Below are positions 1 to 8,018 of a stretch of 64,000 nucleotides of DNA, one piece after another. A program made the position numbers and the translations under genes. Each line of letters starts with the position of its first letter. Position 1 is the first letter of the stretch. Under the pieces are notes generated by a model. The model was not told where the DNA came from and did no database searches. It saw nothing but the letters and a program-made list of their open reading frames with translations. This stretch comes from Streptomyces sp. NBC_00576 (GTDB taxonomy: Bacteria; Actinomycetota; Actinomycetes; Streptomycetales; Streptomycetaceae), in contig NZ_CP107780.1 in NCBI RefSeq assembly GCF_036345175.1, positions 6,386,001 to 6,450,000 on the forward strand, in the 5' to 3' direction.

Positions 1-2834
1 CACAGGATGTTGGACTTGTCCTGGGCCAGCAGGTCACCGCGGCCGTCGCCGTTGAAGTCGCCGACGCCGACGATCTTCTTGTAGCCGGACCAGTTCGCGG
101 CGATGCGCACCCGTGCCGACAGCTTGCCCGCACTCGTGCCCTTGTAGAGGAACAGCTCGCCCGTCGACGCCTTGCGCGCGATCAGGTCCGGGCGGCCGTC
201 GCCGGTGATGTCACCCGGAGAGGTCAGCAGGTTGTACTGGTTCCAGCCGGTGCCCAGGGAGGTGTGCGGGGTGCCGGTGAGGAAGGCCTGCCCACGCATG
301 GTCCGGTACGCCCGCAGTTCGCCGTTGCTGAACCGTACGAGGATGTCGTTGCGGCGGTCGCCGTTCAGGTCGCCGAACGGGACCGGCGTCACTGAGGAGG
401 GCCAGCCCGAGGCCGCCATGGCAGGGCCGAAGGTGCCCTTGCCGGTGCCGGGCCGGTAGCTGATGACACCGGATGACGAGAGGGTGAGGATGTCCCCGAT
501 CCCGTCGGGCGCCCAGGTGCCGCTGTTGGTGAAGTCGCGGCGTACGGCGGCCCCGGTGGACACGTTCACCGCCTGCGACATCGTCAGCGCGGCGCCGGAC
601 CGGTCGGCGGGCCGCGCTGTCAGCTTGAGCGTGTACGCGCCGTTGGGCACGAGCGCACCAGCGGTGTCGCGGAGGTTCCACCGTGCGGTCAGGTTGCCGT
701 CCACCTCGCCGCCGGTGAGCGTACGCACCACGGCGCCGGTGGCCTTGCTGGTGAACGTGGCCGTCCAGGAGGAGGCGGGCTTGGAGAGCAGTCCGCGCCA
801 CTGCCACCACGGGTTGGTGCTCGCGCTGCTCTCCCAGGCGTTGTCGGTCACCTCGGACTCGGTGACGGCGAGCGGCTGGGCGGCGACCCCGCTGGGCACC
901 AGATGGATCCGGTGGTCCGCGTCGACGTAGGCCGCCGGTCCGCCGAACTTGTCGACGGTCCAAGTCACCCCGCGCAGGCTGGAGTTGCCCACCGCCAGGT
1001 CACCGATCTTCCGGGTGGCCGCGCTGCCGTCGGCGAAGTCGGTGAGGAGGAGGGCTCCAGCCGAGGTGTCGTGGCGTACGAGATAGCCGTCGCCGAGCAG
1101 CGCCTCGCCGGACGGGACGGGGATGTTCTTCTTCGCCGTACGGTCCCAGACGCCGGCGGAGGCCGTCGGACCGCAGGACCAGTAGATCCAGCGGCCGACC
1201 GCCTGCAGTTCCTTGGGGATGCAGGGGGCACCGGTGTTGACGGAGTCGGTGGTCTTGCCCGTCTTCAGGTCCCGGGCGTTGACGTAGCCGTTGGCCGTGC
1301 CCGGGGTCCACAGCCTGGTTCCCCATACGGAGGCGGCGGTGACGGAGCGGGTGAGGATCGGCTTGAGGTCGGTGTAGACGCCGAGGTCGCCGACGTACTG
1401 CTTGGCGGGGGAGGAGCCGTTGACGATCGCGTAGCGGCCGGTGATGTCGAGAACGGTTCCGGCGGCCGAGGGGTTGAAGAAGGTGCCCGCGTCGTCGGCG
1501 TTGTCGATCGACCCGACGCGTGACCCGGGCCCGTTGGGGGTGGGGTCGGCGGTGAACATCACCGCGCGCCCGTCGCCGGTGGAGTAGGGGCCCGTCCTTC
1601 CGAAGCCGTCCCACATCCGCCAGGTTGGTGTGCCCGGCGAGTAGGACGTCCCGGTGGTCGAGACTCGGCGGGTGTAGAAGGCGCCCATGAAACTGCTGTC
1701 GGCCTCCTCGGTGGCCAGGTTGCCGTTCTGCAGCGACAGCCGGTCGATCTTGGCGATCATCGGAGGGACGACAGTCGTCTGCGACACTGTCGGCGCGCCC
1801 GCCCCTGTGTCGGCGACCTTCCGTACCGCCCAGTGCCCGGCGTCGGCACCGCCCGCGACCAGCAGGCCGCCGTCGGGCGCCGGGGTGACCGAGGTGTTCG
1901 CGTGCCGGAGCAGGGTGATCGGGTCACCGCCTGCCAGCGGAACGGCCATGAGCTGTTCGCCCGACATGTCGACGAAGTCGTGCGGGTCCGAGGGCACTGA
2001 ACGGGCGACCACGAGCCAGCGTCCGGCGATGCCCAGGTAGGGGGTGCCCTCGGTGCCGGGCAGCCTCACCGTCGTCTCGGCGGCGGACAGGTCGGCGCGG
2101 TTCAGGACGTGGGCGGTCGGGCCGGACGCGTACCAGACCAGCCGGTCCGCGCTCAGTGCGACGGCCGTCGGAGCGGCGGACACCGTCACGTCGCCGACGA
2201 CCTTCGCTGCGGCCAGGTCCACCAGCGCCAGGTGCCGCTTGTATCCGAGCGTGTAGCTGATGACGGCGGTGCCGCTGTCGCCGCCCAGGACCGTGAAGTT
2301 GGCGGTGATGCCGGTCGGCCAGCCGTCGACGACCGTGCCCTCGGCGGGCGCTCCGTCGCCGTACAGCCACAACACCCGGTTGCCGTCGGCGTCCTGAGCC
2401 TGGGTCAGCACGTGTCCGCCGTACGTGGCCATGTACCGGCCGTGGGTGATCGCGACGTCCGTGCTGGTACCGGCGGCCATGTCCCGCAGGACGACCTTCT
2501 CGGTGGGCGAGACGACATCGGCCACGGTGTCGGCCGACGAGCCGAGGTACGCCGGGAGGTCGAGCCGGGCGAGGGCGCCCAGTTCAGTCGTCGTACCGGT
2601 GTCGTACGACGTCCACAGATAGCCCGAACTGCCTTCCTGGGCGTGCAGATAGCCACTCGCGCCGGCGGCGTACAGGTGGTCCCCGCGCGGGACGTACCGG
2701 TCCGACTGGAAGACCGTGTCCGCCGCGACGGCGGTCTCCGCGCCGGCCGGGACGGAGAGCGGACCGGGACCGGCGGTCACGGCGAGTACGGCGAGCGCGG
2801 CTATGACGCCACGGGCGGCGGTACGACGGGCCAA
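1..2834 (-). CDS. Secreted beta-propeller/FG-GAP (VCBS) repeat protein, C-terminus beyond the window
   Basis: The frame is open from a TTG at 2832-2834, seven bases after an AGGAGG ribosome binding site, to the window edge, giving at least 944 residues. It begins with a short basic stretch and a hydrophobic alanine/valine segment, as in a Sec signal peptide. The middle looks like beta-propeller blades. Around residues 690-780 there is a FlgD-type Ig-like domain, with the motif GNLTARWNLRDTAG. The end has FG-GAP/VCBS calcium-binding repeats such as GDLNGDRRNDILVR, GDITGDGRPDLIAR and GDFNGDGRGDLLAQ. Such proteins are extracellular and may bind surfaces or polysaccharide; the actual ligand is unknown. 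The stop codon lies outside the window. Confidence 0.88.
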   Translation of the reverse strand, partial: MARRTAARGVIAALAVLAVTAGPGPLSVPAGAETAVAADTVFQSDRYVPRGDHLYAAGASGYLHAQEGSSGYLWTSYDTGTTTELGALARLDLPAYLGSSADTVADVVSPTEKVVLRDMAAGTSTDVAITHGRYMATYGGHVLTQAQDADGNRVLWLYGDGAPAEGTVVDGWPTGITANFTVLGGDSGTAVISYTLGYKRHLALVDLAAAKVVGDVTVSAAPTAVALSADRLVWYASGPTAHVLNRADLSAAETTVRLPGTEGTPYLGIAGRWLVVARSVPSDPHDFVDMSGEQLMAVPLAGGDPITLLRHANTSVTPAPDGGLLVAGGADAGHWAVRKVADTGAGAPTVSQTTVVPPMIAKIDRLSLQNGNLATEEADSSFMGAFYTRRVSTTGTSYSPGTPTWRMWDGFGRTGPYSTGDGRAVMFTADPTPNGPGSRVGSIDNADDAGTFFNPSAAGTVLDITGRYAIVNGSSPAKQYVGDLGVYTDLKPILTRSVTAASVWGTRLWTPGTANGYVNARDLKTGKTTDSVNTGAPCIPKELQAVGRWIYWSCGPTASAGVWDRTAKKNIPVPSGEALLGDGYLVRHDTSAGALLLTDFADGSAATRKIGDLAVGNSSLRGVTWTVDKFGGPAAYVDADHRIHLVPSGVAAQPLAVTESEVTDNAWESSASTNPWWQWRGLLSKPASSWTATFTSKATGAVVRTLTGGEVDGNLTARWNLRDTAGALVPNGAYTLKLTARPADRSGAALTMSQAVNVSTGAAVRRDFTNSGTWAPDGIGDILTLSSSGVISYRPGTGKGTFGPAMAASGWPSSVTPVPFGDLNGDRRNDILVRFSNGELRAYRTMRGQAFLTGTPHTSLGTGWNQYNLLTSPGDITGDGRPDLIARKASTGELFLYKGTSAGKLSARVRIAANWSGYKKIVGVGDFNGDGRGDLLAQDKSNIL

Positions 2835-2991
2835 CGCGGGGCCTCCTGGGCAAGGAAGAGCAGAAAGCGTGGCGGGACGACCGCGGTCACAGCCGCGCGT
2901 CAGTGGTACTGCGGATGATCTCCAGCCCCCCGGCTGTCCCCCATGCAAGGCGCCCCAAAGCTAACAGCAGCCCCATATCCATCAGAACCAG

Positions 2992-3024
2992 GTACCGGTC
3001 AAACAGCACCACGTACCGGTCAAA
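2992..3024. repeat. Two direct copies of GTACCGGTCAAA
   Basis: The 12-mer GTACCGGTCAAA occurs at 2992-3003 and 3013-3024, 21 bp (two helical turns) apart, with the second copy running over the stop codon of the SRPBCC gene. Each contains the palindrome ACCGGT. The rest of the 185 bp gap between the two minus-strand genes shows nothing else recognisable. Confidence 0.4.
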
Positions 3025-3565
3025 GGCTCCGTTCGCCCCGTTCGGCTCGCTCGACAGTCCGCGCCAGGATTCCCAGCGTGGCGCGCAGCGCCGACTCCTG
3101 GAGGATGGGGAAGACCCCGGCGGCCCGGTACCGCTCGTGGATGCGGCTCCAGTCGTAGTACGAGGTCACCTCGGTGCCGTTCGCGGTGGGGCGGAGGCGG
3201 TAGCCGAAGTGGTGGTTGACGGAGGGCTGGAAGTCGGGGGACGTCGGGGTCCACTCGATGAGCGTGTCCTGCTCGAACCGGGTGATCTCCACGGTGACGT
3301 CGTAGCGGCCCATCGGCCGGTCGTTCAGCGCCTCGCGGTCCATGTGGACGACGAACGAGTCGCCGGCCGCGCGCACGGCGTCGCCGTCGGCGGCCTGGAG
3401 CATGCCCGAACTGTCGATCGCCACATGCCCGTCGGGGTCGCAGAGGAGGCCGAATATCCGGGTCGCCGGTGCCGCGATGGCACGGGTCACCTCGAACCGC
3501 TCCACCTGATCCGCCTGATCCGCTCGCTCCGACTGATCGGCTCGCTCCGTCTGCTCCGCTGTCAT
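3020..3565 (-). CDS. SRPBCC (START/polyketide-cyclase fold) family protein
   Basis: This is a 181-residue protein. After a charged N-terminal tail of repeated ERADQ-like units (residues 5-20) comes a START-like domain with the usual opening 'FEVTRAIAAPATRIFGLLCD' and a long C-terminal amphipathic helix (ALRATLGILARTVERAERGE). The fold forms a hydrophobic ligand pocket and is used by cyclases and lipid-binding proteins, so the substrate cannot be given. I chose the ATG at 3565 because GGGGAA precedes it; an in-frame GTG at 3580 is the alternative. No partner gene overlaps it. Confidence 0.8.
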   Translation of the reverse strand: MTAEQTERADQSERADQADQVERFEVTRAIAAPATRIFGLLCDPDGHVAIDSSGMLQAADGDAVRAAGDSFVVHMDREALNDRPMGRYDVTVEITRFEQDTLIEWTPTSPDFQPSVNHHFGYRLRPTANGTEVTSYYDWSRIHERYRAAGVFPILQESALRATLGILARTVERAERGERSL

Positions 3566-3610
3566 GACTTCCCCGCTCACTCTCGTCGCTGCTCGTGGCC
3601 GCGCGAAATC

Positions 3611-5371
3611 CTAGTCGCCGGCCCGGTTGTACCTGGCGGCGACCAGCGCGATGTCGTCCTCCGGGTCGGCGGGAGCGACCTGGTCGAGGACCTGGTCGAG
3701 GAGGTCCTCGGGGGCCGGGCAGCCGCGGACGCGGGTGAGGCGGCGCAGGGAGGCGTCGATGTCCTCGTGTCGGCGTTCGATGAGGCCGTCGGTGTAGAGG
3801 AGGAGGGTGTGGCCCGGCTCGCAGGGGGCCGTGAAGGAGACGTACCGGCTGTGCCCTGTGCCCAGGGGCGGTCCGGGTGGGACGGGGAGGAGCGTGGCCC
3901 GGCCGTCGGGCTGGAAGACGACGGGGGGCAGATGGCCGGCGCTGGCGTAGGTGCAGATGCCCTTGGCGGGGTCGGCGATGGCGATCACGCAGGTCGCGGG
4001 ACGGTCGGCGGCCGTGGTGTGCAGCAGGTGGTCGAGTTCGAGCAGGATGCGGTCGGGGCCGGGTTCACGGGCGGCGACCACGCGCAGCATCGCCTGGTAG
4101 CGGCTCATCGCGACGGCGGCCTCCAGTCCGTGGCCCATCACGTCGCCGAGAGCCAGCAGCGTACGTCCGTCGTCGAGGGCGACGGTCTCGAACCAGTCCC
4201 CGCCGACGAGCACGCCCCGCCCGGCGGGCCGGTAGCGGTAGGCGACGTCGATGTCCGGGTGCGGGCGGCCCGGCTCGGCCAGCAGGGCGCGCTGCAGCTG
4301 CACGACGGCGTTGTGCTCGGTGGTGTAGCGGCGGGCGTTGTCGAGGCTGATCGCGGCCCGGCCGGCCAGGTCCTGGGCGATCACGGCGTCGGTCTCGTCG
4401 AACAGGGGAGAGCCGCCCGCCCGGATCATGGTGACGGTGCCCACGTCGTGGCCGCGTGCGGTCAGCGGCACGACCAGGGCGGAGTGGATGCCGGCGGCAA
4501 GGTAGGCGGAGACGTCCCCGGTGTGGGCGGCGGCGCGGCCGATGTCCTGCTCGTCCATCAGGTTGTCGATCACCGGACGCCCGGCCGCCAGACAGCGGAC
4601 GACGGAGGAACCTGGCTTGTGGTCGACGTACTCGCCGGGCCGGGCCAGTGGCCGCATCACGGTCTCCAGCTCGGGCACCGCCGCCAGCGCCACCCGGCGC
4701 AGCCGCAGGGATCCGTCGCGGGGCGCCCGGCTGGTGCCGTGTTCCGGGAGGACCTTCACGGTGGCCGAGTCGGCGAGCTTCGCCACCAGGAACTCGGCCA
4801 GCTCCTGGCAGGTGGTGTCCATGTCCAGGGTGGTACCGACACGGGTGGCGGCCTCGTCGAGCAGGGCCAGGCGCTCACGGGCCCGCTCCAGCTCCCGCTG
4901 CTCCTGCCGGGCGGCCGAGATCTCCAGCACGATGCCGACGATCCCCAGGGTTCGGCCGTCCTGCTTCAGCCGGTGGTAGGCGCCGTGCCAGTAGCGGCGT
5001 TCCAACGGGGAGTCGGCCTGGGTGTGGCCGCTGGAGATCGTCTCGCGGGGGATACCGTCCGCGATGACGGCACGCAGTACGTCCTCGCGGGCCTCGACCC
5101 CCGGGACGACCTCGGCGACGGTACGGCCGAGGTGCTCGGCGGCCGGTACGCCGTTCATGTGGGCCAGGGTGGCGTTGACGTACCGGAAGCGCAGCTCGGT
5201 GTCGAGGACGGCGATCGCCGCGGGCGTCCCGTCGAAGAGCTGACCCAGCAGCTCGTGCACCCGCGCCGACCAGGCGTGCCAGAAGGCCGGATCGCCCTCC
5301 GGCGGCGCCACACCGGTGGCCTCGCTCTCGCCCTTGCCCGCGCTCTCGTCGCCGGCCCGCTGCCGGTCCAC
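3611..5371 (-). CDS. PAS-GAF-PP2C (SpoIIE-type) protein phosphatase
   Basis: This 586-residue protein has a PAS domain (about 45-160; 'PAAIAVLDTELRFRYVNATL'), a GAF domain (about 185-350) and a PPM/SpoIIE serine phosphatase domain (about 365-580). The phosphatase metal-binding motifs are visible as GGDWFETVALDDGRTLLALGDV and later 'LLLYTDGLIERR' and DDIALV. In Streptomyces such phosphatases usually dephosphorylate anti-anti-sigma factors, opposing small ATP-binding anti-sigma kinases like the one at 6196-6645; that link here is inference. The sensory domains are cytoplasmic: no membrane segment is seen. The start is a GTG at 5369-5371; a later start would remove only a disordered tail. Confidence 0.9.
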   Translation of the reverse strand: MDRQRAGDESAGKGESEATGVAPPEGDPAFWHAWSARVHELLGQLFDGTPAAIAVLDTELRFRYVNATLAHMNGVPAAEHLGRTVAEVVPGVEAREDVLRAVIADGIPRETISSGHTQADSPLERRYWHGAYHRLKQDGRTLGIVGIVLEISAARQEQRELERARERLALLDEAATRVGTTLDMDTTCQELAEFLVAKLADSATVKVLPEHGTSRAPRDGSLRLRRVALAAVPELETVMRPLARPGEYVDHKPGSSVVRCLAAGRPVIDNLMDEQDIGRAAAHTGDVSAYLAAGIHSALVVPLTARGHDVGTVTMIRAGGSPLFDETDAVIAQDLAGRAAISLDNARRYTTEHNAVVQLQRALLAEPGRPHPDIDVAYRYRPAGRGVLVGGDWFETVALDDGRTLLALGDVMGHGLEAAVAMSRYQAMLRVVAAREPGPDRILLELDHLLHTTAADRPATCVIAIADPAKGICTYASAGHLPPVVFQPDGRATLLPVPPGPPLGTGHSRYVSFTAPCEPGHTLLLYTDGLIERRHEDIDASLRRLTRVRGCPAPEDLLDQVLDQVAPADPEDDIALVAARYNRAGD

Positions 5372-5438
5372 CCCAGCATCCGATCACGGGTCGGCGGGTA
5401 GCGCACGCGGGGGCGCGGCTGCGGCAGGACTTCCCGCT

Positions 5439-5792
5439 TCAGCGAAACTCGTGCACTACCTGGATCTCGCCGACAATGTGGGCGTTGAAGTCGTCCAGCT
5501 CCTCGGCCGGAACCCAGAGCTCGAGGATCGTCTGCCCCCCGGCCTGCTGGACGGGATACCGGCCCAGGAACTCCGAGTCGACCTCGAACCGGGTGACGAA
5601 GCCGGCACCGTCGTGCTTCACGTTCCAGTCTCGCGCGATCTTGATCGCGTAGTCCTCGTTGAGGACGGGGTAGAAGATCGGCTGCTCGGGGAGCCGAGGT
5701 GGCCACGCACGCCAGTTCAGATCACGGACCAGGTCCAGTTCCTTGGGGCCGGTGGGGCGCCACAGGGTCGTTGTCGCTTGCCGGCTGGTCAT
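5439..5792 (-). CDS. Small conserved protein of the type annotated ADP-ribosylation/crystallin J1
   Basis: The protein has 117 residues and resembles a compact family common in actinobacteria, recognised by 'RPTGPKELDLV', 'WRAWPPRLPEQPIFYPVLNE' and the closing 'LWVPAEELDDFNAHIVGEI'. The family is often labelled ADP-ribosylation/crystallin J1, but it is far shorter than a real ADP-ribosylglycohydrolase and no catalytic motif is visible, so that label should not be read as a function. It starts at an ATG 9 bp after the DUF397 stop and may be cotranscribed with it. Confidence 0.75.
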   Translation of the reverse strand: MTSRQATTTLWRPTGPKELDLVRDLNWRAWPPRLPEQPIFYPVLNEDYAIKIARDWNVKHDGAGFVTRFEVDSEFLGRYPVQQAGGQTILELWVPAEELDDFNAHIVGEIQVVHEFR

Positions 5793-5801
5793 ATCTGAGG
5801 G

Positions 5802-6011
5802 TTAGCTCCGCGTGGAGAGGTCGAACTCCCCGGCCTTGGCGCCGGCCAGGAAGGCCTGCCAGCCGTCGGGGGTGACGGTGAGTATGGGGCTGGCCTGGTC
5901 CTTGCTGTCGCGTATGGCTCGGCTGCCTACTGCTGTGGGAGCCACCTCCAGACAGTTGCCTTCCTGCATGGAATGCGATGACTTCCGGAAGGGGCCTATG
6001 AACTGGGTCAC
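5802..6011 (-). CDS. DUF397 domain protein
   Basis: A 69-residue protein with the DUF397 signature: 'FRKSSHSMQEGNCLEVA' at the N-terminus and 'SPILTVTPDGWQAFLAGAKA' at the C-terminus. DUF397 proteins are found almost only in actinomycetes, next to DUF5753 helix-turn-helix regulators (WhiJ type), whose activity they are thought to modulate. The GTG start overlaps the stop of the regulator remnant upstream as GTGA, so it was translationally coupled to that gene. The regulator is now reduced to its C-terminus, leaving this protein without its obvious partner. Confidence 0.9.
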   Translation of the reverse strand: MTQFIGPFRKSSHSMQEGNCLEVAPTAVGSRAIRDSKDQASPILTVTPDGWQAFLAGAKAGEFDLSTRS

Positions 6012-6214
6012 GTTGCGTCTTCCTTGCTGGTCCGCAGGACGCGCCGGATGAGCTTCGCACTCGCGTCCGGTGTCAGTGCTGACGAGCGTAGTAGGTCGTA
6101 CGCGTTGGCGTAAGCCGCCAGATCTTCGGGACTCTCCAGGTGCACATGCAGCGCTACCCGGCGTGCATGTGACCGAGCGTCAGGGGTACTCCGCCATGCC
6201 CGAACCCACCTCAC
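6008..6214 (-). pseudogene. C-terminal remnant of a DUF5753 helix-turn-helix regulator
   Basis: The frame that ends at 6008 encodes only the last 45-60 residues of a DUF5753 regulator ('LESPEDLAAYANAYDLLRSS' followed by a short helical tail). The HTH domain and most of DUF5753, normally about 220 further residues, are missing, and the plus-strand ATP-binding gene begins at 6196 where they should be. A deletion or rearrangement has therefore removed the 5' part. Its coupling to the DUF397 gene (GTGA overlap) is preserved. Compare the complete gene at 37596-38465. Confidence 0.65.
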
Positions 6215-6645
6215 TCCAGCCCCGCCCCGAGTCCAACCAAGCCACCACCTTCCGCCTCCCCAAGCACCCCAGAAACGTCCCCGACGCCCGCGCCCAGGTC
6301 CGCAAGGTCCTCGCCGACTGGGGTCTGCCCACCGAACTCGCCGCCGACGTCGCCCTCGTGGCCACGGAGTTCGTCAGCAACTCCGTACGGCACTGCGAAG
6401 TGACCTTCGCCCTGATCGAGGTGACCCTCACCCTCCATGGCAGCCAGCTCCTGCTGGAGGTCTCCGACCCCGACAAGGAGAAGCTCCCCGCACCCCGTGC
6501 CGCCGGCCAACACGACGAGAACGGGCGCGGATTGGCCGTGCTCGCGGCACTCGCCGGGCAATGGGGATGCGACCTGCGCCGGTTCACCAAGTGCTCGTGG
6601 GCCACCTTCCCGCTGCCGGAAGTCGCCCCCGCATGTTCCGGTTGA
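6196..6645 (+). CDS. ATP-binding protein, anti-sigma-factor-like HATPase
   Basis: A 149-residue GHKL ATPase domain of the RsbW/SpoIIAB-like type abundant in Streptomyces. It shows the helix 'ARAQVRKVLADWGLPTELAA', the N-box 'LVATEFVSNSVRHC' and the G-box region 'HDENGRGLAVLAALAGQWG'. Such proteins can bind or phosphorylate anti-sigma antagonists; its target is unknown. The ATG at 6196 is preferred over the longer open frame because family members start with a short tail before the first helix. It is divergent from the DUF397 group, which fits the frequent clustering of these families. Confidence 0.85.
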   Translation: MPEPTSLQPRPESNQATTFRLPKHPRNVPDARAQVRKVLADWGLPTELAADVALVATEFVSNSVRHCEVTFALIEVTLTLHGSQLLLEVSDPDKEKLPAPRAAGQHDENGRGLAVLAALAGQWGCDLRRFTKCSWATFPLPEVAPACSG

Positions 6646-6646
6646 C

Positions 6647-6928
6647 GGCCCGACTGGTCACCCAACCCGCCTCCGTACTCCGCCCCCGCCCACCAAGCCC
6701 ACCAGCCCCACCCGAACTCACCCAGCCACCACGCACCCGTACGTCTGGACGCTGCCCAGCCCCCGCGACGCCCGCTGGCGACGCTGGCACCGGCACAAGA
6801 ACCCGACCGACCTGCTCCTCCCCGACGAGGACTGCTGGCAGCAACCACCACCCCGACCCCCGAACTGGACGACGACCGACAACGTCGTACGCCTCTACGT
6901 CCTCCAGGCCCTGAGCGAGGAGTGCTGA
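6647..6928 (+). pseudogene. Small reading frame with a conserved-looking C-terminus but no start codon
   Basis: The last roughly 60 codons read as a well-formed Streptomyces protein with high third-position GC: 'WTLPSPRDARWRRWHRHKN', 'PTDLLLPDEDCWQQPPPRPP' and an end 'VVRLYVLQALSEEC'. The proline/threonine-rich part before it has no ATG, GTG or TTG in this frame after the upstream gene. The only nearby ATG, at 6633 and overlapping the end of the ATPase gene, is in another frame. This points to a frameshift, or to a gene that has lost its start. I do not recognise the function. Confidence 0.4.
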
Positions 6929-7065
6929 CCTGCGTGTTTGTAGGCACTTCTTTGGGCACCACCGCACGGACCAGAAGTGGCTCCACGGTGTACGAAGTTG
7001 ATCTGGCTCCACCGTCGGTCGAAGGATCGGTAGAGCGGTGGCAGACGTCGGTAGGGTGGCCTGTT

Positions 7066-7764
7066 GTGGACGCGGGGGCAGGAAACGAGATGGTTGCGGT
7101 CCCGTCGGGACAGGTGACGCTGTCGGACCGGCGGACGCAGAGCAGTTGGCCGGTCGAGATCGCACCGTTTCAGATGTCGGCGTTCCCGGTCACGCAGTCC
7201 TGGTTCGCACAAGTCACGGGCCGACGGCCGAGTAGCGCCCAGGGTGAGCGGCTGCCGGTTGAGGGCGTTTCGTGGTGGGACGCGGTCCAGTTCTGTAACA
7301 CCTTGTCCCGGCATGAGGGGCTGACGCCCGCGTATCACCTGTGCGTCGACGCCGAGACGACCGAGTGGGACACCTCCGCAGACGGGTACCGGTTGCCGAC
7401 CGAGGCCGAATGGGAGCACGCCTGCCGTGCGGGCACTACTGGCCCGCGGTACGGCCAGCTCGACGAGGTTGCCTGGTACCAGGGGAATTCCGATGAGCGG
7501 ATCCACTCTGTCGGCGGCAAGCAGCCCAACGCCTGGGGCCTGTACGACATGCTGGGCAATGTGTGGGACTGGTGCTGGGACGTCTACGACGCCGAGGTGT
7601 ATGGGGCCTACCGGGTGCTCCGTGGTGGTGGATGGGCCGACGAGCACTGGAGCTGCCGGGCGTCGGTGCGGCGGCGCAGCCACCCGACCTTCCGGATCGA
7701 CGACGTGGGATTTCGCATCGTGCGCTCCACATCATTGCCTCGGCCTGTTTTCGCAGGGTCATGA
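7066..7764 (+). CDS. Formylglycine-generating-enzyme (SUMF1/FGE) family protein lacking the canonical Cys pair
   Basis: This 232-residue protein has an FGE-sulfatase domain: 'APFQMSAFPVTQSWFAQVTG', 'VEGVSWWDAVQFCNTLSR', 'GYRLPTEAEWEHACRAGT', 'GLYDMLGNVWDWCWDVYD' and 'YRVLRGGGWADEHWSCRASV'. True formylglycine-generating enzymes carry two cysteines in this last motif that bind copper; here only one is present and the first is replaced in the segment GGGWADEHWS. It is probably not a sulfatase activator but one of the broader oxidoreductase or ligand-binding members. The GTG at 7066 fits family N-termini; ATG 7090 is the alternative. No sulfatase gene is nearby. Confidence 0.82.
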   Translation: MDAGAGNEMVAVPSGQVTLSDRRTQSSWPVEIAPFQMSAFPVTQSWFAQVTGRRPSSAQGERLPVEGVSWWDAVQFCNTLSRHEGLTPAYHLCVDAETTEWDTSADGYRLPTEAEWEHACRAGTTGPRYGQLDEVAWYQGNSDERIHSVGGKQPNAWGLYDMLGNVWDWCWDVYDAEVYGAYRVLRGGGWADEHWSCRASVRRRSHPTFRIDDVGFRIVRSTSLPRPVFAGS

Positions 7765-8018
7765 TCGGCAATGAGAATGGGGCCACCTCTACCGGGTGAC
7801 TTCTGCCGTGGTCTGCATGAAGCCGTGTGTCCGTGCGGTCGGAAGCGGGTCGGGTGGATGGGTTGGGGGGGTTCCCGGGGTCCCTCTGGGCTGTGTCCCT
7901 GACAGGCATGGCTTGGCTTGGCTTGGGTGGCCCCGATCTTGCGTGTGAGCCTTGGGCCCTTGTTTGCACCGAGTTCGCGGACGGGTCCGCATATCGATCC
8001 GGCGGTAGCGTGATCGTC

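Noticed and set aside
2903..5401. An 832-codon open frame on the plus strand
   Set aside because: It is the antisense of the PAS-GAF-PP2C gene; its composition is Gly/Val/Arg/Asp low-complexity and no domain appears. In high-GC DNA long antisense frames are common.
5439..5792. ADP-ribosylglycohydrolase function
   Set aside because: Only 117 residues and no metal-binding aspartate motifs; the usual name is inherited annotation.
6141..6150. TGCACATGCA as a functional operator in the decayed locus
   Set aside because: It lies inside the coding remnant and has a mismatch, so it may be coincidental; mentioned only with the palindrome finding.
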